A DNA stretch of 64,000 nucleotides from Nageia nagi (taxonomy: Eukaryota > Pinophyta): the NCBI GenBank assembly GCA_050084985.1, contig JBITNC010000001.1, positions 30,380,001 to 30,444,000 on the forward strand, in the 5' to 3' direction. Position 1 is the stretch's first letter, and every line of letters begins with the position of its first letter. Both the position numbers and the translations under genes were made by a program. The notes under the pieces are model-generated. The model had not been told where the DNA came from and searched no databases. It was given only the letters and a program-made list of their open reading frames with translations. Positions 57,010-64,000 of this stretch are shown here, in pieces.

Positions 57010-59173
57010 AGTGGTGTGCACTACTGCCACTACTCCTCATCACTATGCCTAGATACTCTCCTATAACCATTACTATGTCCTTAAATAGATATACCACTTG
57101 ATACATCATTGATACTAATACCATGAGAGCCCAATATTTCCTTGGCTCTCTCATATTTCTCTCTAATTATCTTTATCTTATCCATAAAATATTAAGTAAA
57201 AGCCTTTTCTCATTAGGTGGAGGCATATCCATCCTCTCATGTAGCCTCTTCATGGAATGATCCATGGAGGCTATTTATGCATCCCTAGCCACAAGTGTGG
57301 ACTGAAGAGTGGATAGCTATGATTCAAATTCAGGAATCCTAGCCTCAAAAGGCTTCAACTCTAAATCTCCACCTTTAAGGTACTAATTTGAGTAGTAGTC
57401 TCTTCTGTAGAATACATAGAAGTCATATGTTAGTTTATTTTCCATGAATATGTTAACCCAAAAACTAAAAAAGTGTCATAAACCAATAGGTGTATTATAG
57501 GATTTTACTTGCTAAGACTAGTGGATAGCTCAATCAGGACCTCCTATCCTATGGTCAGATGGTTGTTTACTCTTGTACTAGGATGTCATGCATAAGATTA
57601 TTGACATTCTATGGTTCCTCATTAGAATACCCTCTAAAGGAGAACTACCATCTCCTCATCCATGTCCCCATCATAATCATCCATGCCTAAAGGAGATGGT
57701 ATCACTATCTCCCAATATGATATATACCCCCTAATAGTACCTAGGGCCATAGATTTATCCTTAATAGGGTCCAAATTGTACGGTTTCCTCCCAAGTATTT
57801 ACCATCTATGGCATGATCTATACCCTTGGTGGGGTGTCCCTCTTGGCTCTCTACTAGATATAGTAAATTAGGGTAGGAGAAATGCCTTTTCAAATCCCAA
57901 AATGCCTAAGTACCCTCTAATGTAGTTACTATTTATGAGCTTCCTCCAACTATAGAGAAAGAAATATTGCCTCACCTAGGCAAGCTAGTGGGAATCCTCA
58001 TCCCAAACATAGTTAGCATAGGATACCTATACTAGGTCCTCAAGCTAAAGCTAGTCAATTTCTCATCTCCTCATTTCAAAAGTGTGGGTACCTATACCCA
58101 TAAATCCTAGATACATAGTAGGTCATTGAAATATAATTGGTTCCTCCCTTGCCCTATAAAGTATAACTAGATGAATCATAACTATCTTCTCATACATCCA
58201 TACTTGTAATAGGATAACATGAGCAACTATGATATTGAACTTATCCACATAAACAAAATTATGTAGGTCCTAAAAAAATACACCAAAATAATAGGCATCC
58301 AAGAAAAATATATCCCCCTAGTATTGGTTTCTATACAATCCATACCATCCCCAATGAAAAGGTCAAACTACTCTTGTCCAGACATAGGTATGTAGAAATG
58401 ATAGAGGTAATAAGAGCCTCAAATGCTTTATTGGAGAGGTAAATTTACATGCCTCAAAAAAATGGGAAGCTCTATTATCCCAATCATGGTATCCCTTATT
58501 ATCAACCATGTTGCAAGACTCTTTCTATATTCATTATTCAAAACCTTAGATTGATGGATAAGATGACCTAGGATGGGAATACCCTAAATGCAATAAAAAT
58601 CAAATAAGGTAATCATAATTTCACTTGGTGTTAGGTGAAAATTGTTTGTACCCTAATCCACCACTCATCCAATGTGTGGAAGGTCATGCTAGACATATCT
58701 AGCTATAGTAAGGTCATTGAGCCCCAACCACATGAGGATATCATCTTCATGATTCATCTTTGACCATTCCTGACCTTATCTAATTAACAATATACATGGC
58801 CCTACCCTAATATTCACTTAAGATCTTGCAAAAAAAATTAAAAAATCCAAGATTGCATCAATAATTATAAAAAAATATATAATTCTAAAAATATTAAAAG
58901 TAGCTTGGACACAATAATCAAGCAATAATGAAAATCCAAATGTGAAACTAAAATAACCATTATAAAGGTAAAACAAAAAATGGAAGCATAAGGAACCCCT
59001 AGGGTTTCCATAATAAAATAAAATCTAGAAGAAATTAAAGAGATTGGTAAATAAAATAGAAAGAAAATAAAAAAAATAAAACTAACTGCATGCTCAAAAG
59101 ATACATTTTGATAGATACTCAGCCACATGTCCCTTTCATCTAGTGAAAGACCACTCAATGGTGTGTCAATCAT
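57010..59173 (-). pseudogene. Antisense ORF of element E, plant-mobile-domain-like
   Basis: On the strand opposite to gag, a putative start Met at 59173 opens MIDTPLSGLSLDERDMWLSI. After a probable intron (58825-59086), reading across stops gives DDILMWLGLNDLTIARYV, then NNFHLTPSEIMITLFDFYCI and GIPILGHLIHQS (about 58760-58560). This matches the plant mobile domain layout, where a Trp/Leu-rich helix is followed by T-x-T-F-H-L-x-x-G-E-[MI]-x-x-T-L-x-D-V and G-L/I-P. Later blocks include FNIIVAHVILLQVWMYEKI (about 58250-58185). The C-terminal part (57420-57010) looks like coiled coil: ELKPFEARIPEFES, MDHSMKRLHERMDMPPPNEK, IIREKYERAKEILGSHG. Antisense ORFs with this domain have been described in some plant Ty3/gypsy elements. 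Most of the stops I saw fit mutated Gln, Arg or Trp codons, so it was once coding. Confidence 0.6.
58825..59086 (-). other. Probable intron in the antisense ORF of element E
   Basis: On the minus strand a GTTAGT donor follows the codons for SFEHA, and a T-rich tract ending TTGCAAG forms an acceptor. The 262 bases between are T-rich and non-coding in character, while sequence on both sides has protein-like composition. The exact sites are inferred, and exon 2 needs a frame change shortly after. Confidence 0.45.
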
Positions 59174-59174
59174 T

Positions 59175-61007
59175 TTTTGCCATGTGTGTAGATGAGTAAG
59201 ATAAACAACTAACTAGGGGCAATAAGGTGAAAGGCAAATTGAATAGTAGAGACGAATGATAAAGAAGATCAAATGGTAGCAAAATACTTATAAAGCTTTA
59301 GAGATAGGACAACAAGAAGAAAAAATGAAAATGATTAGAAGTCAATGCAAAAAACATCCTTTTTATTTAATTTCTCAACTAAACCCTATCTTAGATGACT
59401 CCACTATGAAATGTTAACCATAATTCTAGGTTATGTGGGTAAAATGCAAGGAATTATGTTAATTGGCCATAACTTCTTTTTGAAAACCTAATTTTCCTAA
59501 TTGCACATTATCAATGATATCTAAAACATAAAATTGATGTATGTTTCAATGCATAATGATCAAAAAATTATAAATATGGCAATATTCATAATTTACATTA
59601 TGCACTCACAAGGAAATTGATTATGTTCTATTTTTCATATTTATCAACACTACACAGATGTTATGAACAATATGTTTTTTTGTAAAATTAAAAAATATTC
59701 AAGAGCTATATTCATAATTTGGCTTTGTTGGATCAAAATAGATGCATAAAATGGATGCTACATAATGAAAAGATGGAAGTTTTAAATCTAATTTAATTAA
59801 ATGCATATGCTAAATTTTGATTTTTATGTAGATGCATATTTTTTGAATGGTGAATATTTGAATAGTTATTTTTCAATTCCAATTGAATAAACTCTTTTTT
59901 TCTGAAGTGCAATTCTATTATTCTCATGCTATCAACAACATGACTAAAGTGCAATTATATATTCTTTCAAATTTTAATAATGTTATCTTAATTTTATGTA
60001 TCAAAATGATTGATAACATACTTGTATGATCATTGCATAGGAAAAGGTAAATAAGGTCAAAATTAGTTAAATTAATAATTATGTGAAAAATGTTATAATA
60101 TGAAGAAGTGTTCTTTAATGGATTTTATGAGGCAAAATAATATCAATTGATGTTAATCGATAATGGTGCAAAATTGCAAACCATATATCACTATCCTCAT
60201 GCTGGTAATGACATATGTTTACTATAAATTCATTGCAAATTAGGCATGCTGTAATTCATTAAATATCTATTTAAAATGCATTATTTTATAAAAAAGCACT
60301 AAAATGAGATGCTAAATAAAATATAAAATACATGGTTGCAAAACTCTATAAATTAACATTATCAACAATGTAGGTTTACTTTGAAAATCATTTAAATCAA
60401 TCAATTCAATGTAATTAAATGTGTAAAATTGATATGTAGGACCAATAAATATTTGAATATTTGGTATTTTCATAGAAGCCAAATGATATTATCTCAATAA
60501 TGGATAACAATTTAATGCTACGCTAATGAATGTTTTCAATTCCATGGTCACTCCATGAGCAAAATCTCTCACAAATTGTAGGTTATTCCAAGCTTGGGTA
60601 TCAAAGGACGTCATAAGCTTTGATAATCATGGATCAATAGAACTATGTATCTCAATGACCATAATGACATAATGGATATTATATTTATTTCATCCTTGTT
60701 ATTTAAATTGATTATTCTTTCATTGGATGTGATCTATATGGGTATTATATTGAATTATTCTCAACAAGATATTATTTGGGAGAGTAGGAACCAAATAGAG
60801 GTACTCTCCTCATATAGGGATTCTAATTTTTGGCTTGATTCCCCAAAGAATCTAGAGTGAGGAGTAATACAAGAACAAAATGGGGTAGAAAACATATCAT
60901 ACTCAACATATCGATTGAAAAAGAGAATTCCACTTTACTATTGAAAATTTTCTTCTCTTCTCTAAACTTCTTTGGATTATGCAATTTTAATACTTTTCAT
61001 TTCACAT
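59175..61007. other. Non-coding 3' part of element E
   Basis: AT-rich sequence between the antisense ORF start and the polypurine tract. It must hold any promoter for the antisense ORF. No repeats as clear as those of element D were seen. The open frame at 60645-60860 has no recognisable content. Confidence 0.5.
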
Positions 61008-61008
61008 C

Positions 61009-61023
61009 CAAAGAGGGGAAAAA
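61009..61023 (+). other. Polypurine tract of element E
   Basis: AAAGAGGGGAAAAA directly before the TGTAGACACC of the 3' LTR. Confidence 0.85.
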
Positions 61024-61740
61024 TGTAGACACCTAAAAATGATTTATTATTTATTTAATAAATCATATTTATATTTCTAAATGAATTATTATAGTATTAA
61101 AAATGTCAAGATAAATTGATATTACAATGCAATGCCATGTGTTATAATATACACTATATTATTTACCATGATTCATATTTTAAAATATCTTGAATACAAC
61201 AATGATTTTGTTATTGTTAGAGAACAACCTTCACTCTTGTCTATGTATTGTTTAAGGTATATATGTGAGTGGAATAGGTTTACCTCCATAGATAGGAACT
61301 CTCTGATATGAAAAGATCTTTGATAGGTAGTTGCATTCCATAATCTTCATTGATAAATGATGTCTTTCAACACCACCTATTATGAGAAATTATTATACTC
61401 TAAAATTTGAAACTTTCTATCTTTGGTGCACATCATAATTTTTCATATTCTATATTGTTAATGACATGCATATTTTGAATTTAGGGTTCTAGATTTTGGT
61501 GGTTGAACTATTGGTTCATGTACATAAATATCCATTAAAAAGTCTCCATGAATCTAATCCTAATCATTAAAAGATTCATTTCTATTTACTTTTGAGGATT
61601 ATATATACACTTCATATCAAGATGCATGGTTTTCATGTATATTTGTTGTATCTAATATAGTGTATATATCTATCTCTTCTTATATTGTAGATCATTTATT
61701 TATTATGTATATTTATATTTTACATGATTTGAGGTCTACA
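61024..61740 (+). repeat. 3' LTR of element E
   Basis: Begins TGTAGACACCTAAAAATG and ends GAGGTCTACA, so its termini form an inverted TGTAGAC/GTCTACA. Partner of 52484-53194. The TGTAGACACCTAAAAATG start is identical to that of the element D LTR for 18 bases, after which the two diverge. Confidence 0.9.
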
Positions 61741-61745
61741 CAATC
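61741..61745. repeat. Target-site duplication CAATC, right of element E
   Basis: Exact partner of 52479-52483. Confidence 0.88.
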
Positions 61746-62092
61746 TATACCAAGTACCTCATCTATTCCATGTCCATATAATCCATTAAATATATCATTC
61801 CCAAGCTCAATAGTAAATATCCAAATGGCTCAAACTTTTGCTAATAGATGGAGTATAAATAGATATATAGATTAAAATTGACTACCTAGCCCCAATTACA
61901 TGACCTTCCTAAAAATGCTTACAAGCATCTACCTCTATTTCAGGGAAAGACAATTGTAACTGGGAAAGAACATAAAATATTTCTTACATGCTTTGGATAT
62001 TTTAGAGGTAGAACAAGAAGATATTATTCTAATACTATTTTATCAAAATCTAGATAAAAATGCTAGAGAATGGTTTCCATGATAGAGGGGGT
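61746..62092 (+). pseudogene. gag: Gypsy gag fragment G, host of element E
   Basis: Right of the E duplication a different gag reads IPSTSSIPCPYNPLNISFPS, then LPKNAYKHLPLFQGKTIVTG and KEH, and after a frameshift VEQEDIILILFYQNLDKNAR followed by EWF. This is the order seen in plant gypsy gag (P-x-F-x-G, then E-E-D-x-x-x-x-x-F-x-x-x-L-x-x-x-A-R-x-W-F). Element E therefore inserted into an older gypsy gag. The part of G left of 52479 is not clearly recognisable. Confidence 0.65.
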
Positions 62093-63180
62093 GTTTCTTA
62101 ATAGAAAGGCTTCAAAATATGTGCATGCATAAGCTTCTTAAAAAATCCTCTATGATTAAAATTTACCACCTACCCTTTTAATTTATTAAACCCCTCATGG
62201 TAAATTTATTTTCATATGTTACTATTATTTGTTTTTAAGTCCCCTCTTTTTAAGAGTGGGGAAAGAGAAAATAACATAACCAAAACAAAATTCAAATTTT
62301 TTTTTACACAACTTAATTATATGAGAAATAATCATTGAAATACTTAATCAATATTTATATAATTCTAGATAAAATTTTCAAGATAGATGCTACAAATTGA
62401 AGGGTTTAAAAAGACATTAAATTTTTTTATCTATATATCATTTACATTAGTTTAAATTTCTATTATACACACACATGCACATACACTTGCGCATGCACAC
62501 ACACACACACACACACACACAATTACAAAAATAAAAGAGATAAAAAGTGAGCCTACAATGGCAACACATGCTCCACATCCCAATCCATCTTCTCTAACCA
62601 CATTATTTTGAATGTATATTTTAAAGAAGTTAAAAATTCTATTGACTAATCCTCTAAATTTTTTCAACCTTACAATAAAAGGTATATGAGAAAGTATTGA
62701 TATGACCTTAAAGTGATTCTTTAAAATTAAATCTAACTATCTATATGTGTGTATTTTGATGTTAACAATAAATGTTATTATCAAAATAATATATAATGAA
62801 AATAAATAATTAAAAAAGATTTAAATATAATAATAAAGATAAAAGTATAACATACAAATAAATAATACTTCCTATTATAATTGTAATATTACAATAGGAA
62901 TAAAAAAAAAAATGAAAATATCTTGCTCATCATATCATTATTCTTATGCAACTAACTAAATATTTCTTCTCTATAATTCAAATCTAATAATTTCAAAATG
63001 TCAATTGTCAAATTAATGCATATGAAAAAGTGGTAAATACCTTATTAATAAAATAATTTAACCAAAAAAATACATTAAATAAATATAGTAAATACATTTA
63101 ATATAAGTTTTATTCTGATTAGTTTTCATTTATTTTCTAATAACACCAAACAAAATTAGTTAATATAAGAAGAAATGAAT
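62093..63180. other. AT-rich sequence after gag fragment G
   Basis: No gene seen. Contains the (CA)n tract at 62466-62520 and many A/T homopolymer runs. Confidence 0.5.
62466..62520. repeat. (CA)n microsatellite, interrupted
   Basis: Imperfect CA repeats ('cacatgcacatac', 'cgcatgc') are followed by about 13 pure CA units. The minus-strand open frame 62452-62667 over it (Val/Cys repeats) is a composition artefact. Confidence 0.93.
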
Positions 63181-63640
63181 GCTCATAGAAAAATAAAATT
63201 GGAATAATTTGAGACTTAATTTATTAGGTTTCTTAGGGGACTTGGTCTCTTTAGGAGCTTCAACATATAAGGATTACTTTTTGGGTGGAGGTATTAGGTT
63301 TGTTGGCTAAGACTCCATTATGGGCAATGTTGACTCCATCCATAAGCTTGTCAAGCTCTTCATCATTATGTATAATGAGGAGGACATAGTGGGGATGATG
63401 TGATTCTTATTGTTGTTACAAGAACCATTAGATTTTTTATATTATTGCATTACCCAAGTTCCATCAAAATTTTACCCTTAAAACTATTATACCACAACAT
63501 TAGGTGTTCTATATTATTGAGGTTTTTGAGCTCAAAAGCAATCTGGCCCTAGATAAAATTCAAACATAGGTTTATAATCCATAGCTCAAATTAATACCCC
63601 AATGTTGTAAAGATATATTAAAGGGATCAAAATTTTAGAT
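63181..63640 (-). pseudogene. Unrecognised minus-strand coding remnant
   Basis: One minus-strand frame keeps protein-like content for about 130 codons: MDYKPMFEFYLGPDCF, AQKPQ, YRTPNVVV, NFDGTWVMQ, YKKSNGSCNNNKNHIIPTMS, SLTSLWMESTLPIME, and a Pro/Lys-rich tail ending SPKKPNKLSLKLF. All internal stops (TGA, TAA, TAG) fit mutated Gln or Trp codons, for example F-stop-AQKPQ-stop-YRTP. I do not recognise the family. It lies downstream of, and opposite to, gag fragment G, the same arrangement as the antisense ORF in element E, so it could be the end of an antisense ORF or another gag tail. Confidence 0.5.
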
Positions 63641-63649
63641 GTTGTTTAG

Positions 63650-64000
63650 GAGGAGTCCTTCTAGGAAGATAAGGTTACCTAGGATAAAATCCAAGATACT
63701 AGAAATAGTATTATTCTCTAGGTTAAGAATCTAAACAAAAGTATAAGTTGATAGGGATGAGAGGATAAAACTTGATATGTTGTTGGAGAAACATTAGAGA
63801 TGAGTGCACATATTATAGGATTTCCCAAGGTTGGTTAGGATTGAACCTATGAATTGGTTGCAAGAAATGCCCAATTGTTAAATTCTTATAAGCTCACCTA
63901 ATGATATGGAGATGGTTCCACTCATCTGATTCTAGATCAAGTACTTCAACAACTAAGTACTCCATCATAATATATATATGGATATCCAATTCCAATCCTT
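63650..64000. other. Right end of window, unassigned
   Basis: Probably continues the minus-strand remnant in shifted frames (for example 'agaaggactcctcctaaac' read on the minus strand), but no domain can be named. Confidence 0.3.

Larger units (their letters stand above)
52484..61740 (+). mobile_element. Ty3/gypsy element E: gag plus antisense ORF, no pol
   Basis: This 9.3-kb element has LTRs of 711 and 717 bp, a CAATC duplication, a polypurine tract and an internal region of about 7.8 kb. It carries a plus-strand gag (53307 to about 56280) and, on the opposite strand, a plant-mobile-domain-like ORF (about 57010-59173). No protease, RT, RNase H or integrase was found, so it is non-autonomous by its content. 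The LTR start and the gag knuckle pattern tie it to element D and to Tat-type gypsy. A 489-bp solo copia LTR interrupts gag. Confidence 0.85.

Noticed and set aside
58865-59173. Single-exon minus-strand membrane protein of 102 codons
   Set aside because: Only the first 29 codons look protein-like. The hydrophobic remainder is the T-rich stretch that I interpret as an intron.
62452-62667. Minus-strand frame rich in Val/Cys, membrane-like
   Set aside because: Produced by the (CA)n microsatellite.
1-64000. Host protein-coding, tRNA or rRNA genes
   Set aside because: None seen on either strand by motif or reading-frame inspection; a covariance-model tRNA search would be needed to exclude small RNA genes.

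Overview
The window looks like intergenic nuclear DNA of a plant with a large, repeat-rich genome. It is AT-rich, and I found no host gene, rRNA or tRNA on either strand. Nearly everything recognisable is a decayed LTR retrotransposon, nested in other retrotransposons, plus one LINE ORF1 remnant and several tandem repeats. Gag and pol reading frames are broken mostly by stops that look like C-to-T or G-to-A changes of Gln, Arg or Trp codons, as expected for old methylated DNA. A gymnosperm or another slow-turnover giant genome would fit, but the sequence alone does not settle the species.

Layout. (1) 1-5871: a plus-strand Ty1/copia element (C1) whose 5' LTR lies off the window; gag, protease, integrase, RT and RNase H remnants are followed by a 3' UTR and a 3' LTR from 5361. 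(2) 5872-17311: a structurally complete Ty3/gypsy element (D) with two 849-bp LTRs and a perfect CTAGT duplication. It has gag-protease in one frame, no RT or integrase, and a repeat-rich 3' half. (3) 17317-21410: minus-strand gypsy pol fragment (F), mainly integrase, split by a 2.0-kb solo LTR at 19118-21119 (duplication AGCCT). (4) About 21420-38153: a second copia element (A) of the C1 family. It carries an inverted copia 3' end (22386-23270), a full Sirevirus-like copia element B (25091-34391) and a solo D-type LTR on the minus strand (36365-37213, duplication TTGTT). (5) 38154-44792: a 6-kb ORF desert with minisatellites, ending in another copia LTR. (6) 44794-45690: end of a minus-strand gypsy element (H). 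(7) 46000-49680: nothing recognised. (8) 50190-50843: LINE ORF1 with DUF4283 and a zinc knuckle. (9) 52484-61740: gypsy element E with LTRs of 711 and 717 bp and duplication CAATC. It has a plus-strand gag (interrupted by a 489-bp solo copia LTR, duplication GTATC) and, in antisense, a plant-mobile-domain-like ORF. (10) 61746-64000: the interrupted gypsy gag host of E (G), then an unrecognised minus-strand coding remnant.

How the parts relate. D and E both keep gag but have no visible polymerase, so they look like non-autonomous gypsy elements that relied on pol from relatives; the F and H fragments show such relatives existed. D, E and H share an LTR start close to TGTAGACACC. The D and E gag knuckles follow the C-x2-H-x4-H-x4-C pattern that I associate with the Tat/Ogre side of plant gypsy. 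Target-site duplications at seven insertion ends give a clear order of events: C1 before D, F before its solo LTR, A before B and before the D-type solo LTR, G before E, and E before its solo copia LTR. The most unusual content is the antisense mobile-domain ORF of E, the second zinc knuckle downstream of protease in D, and the 147-bp tandem array in the 3' part of D.
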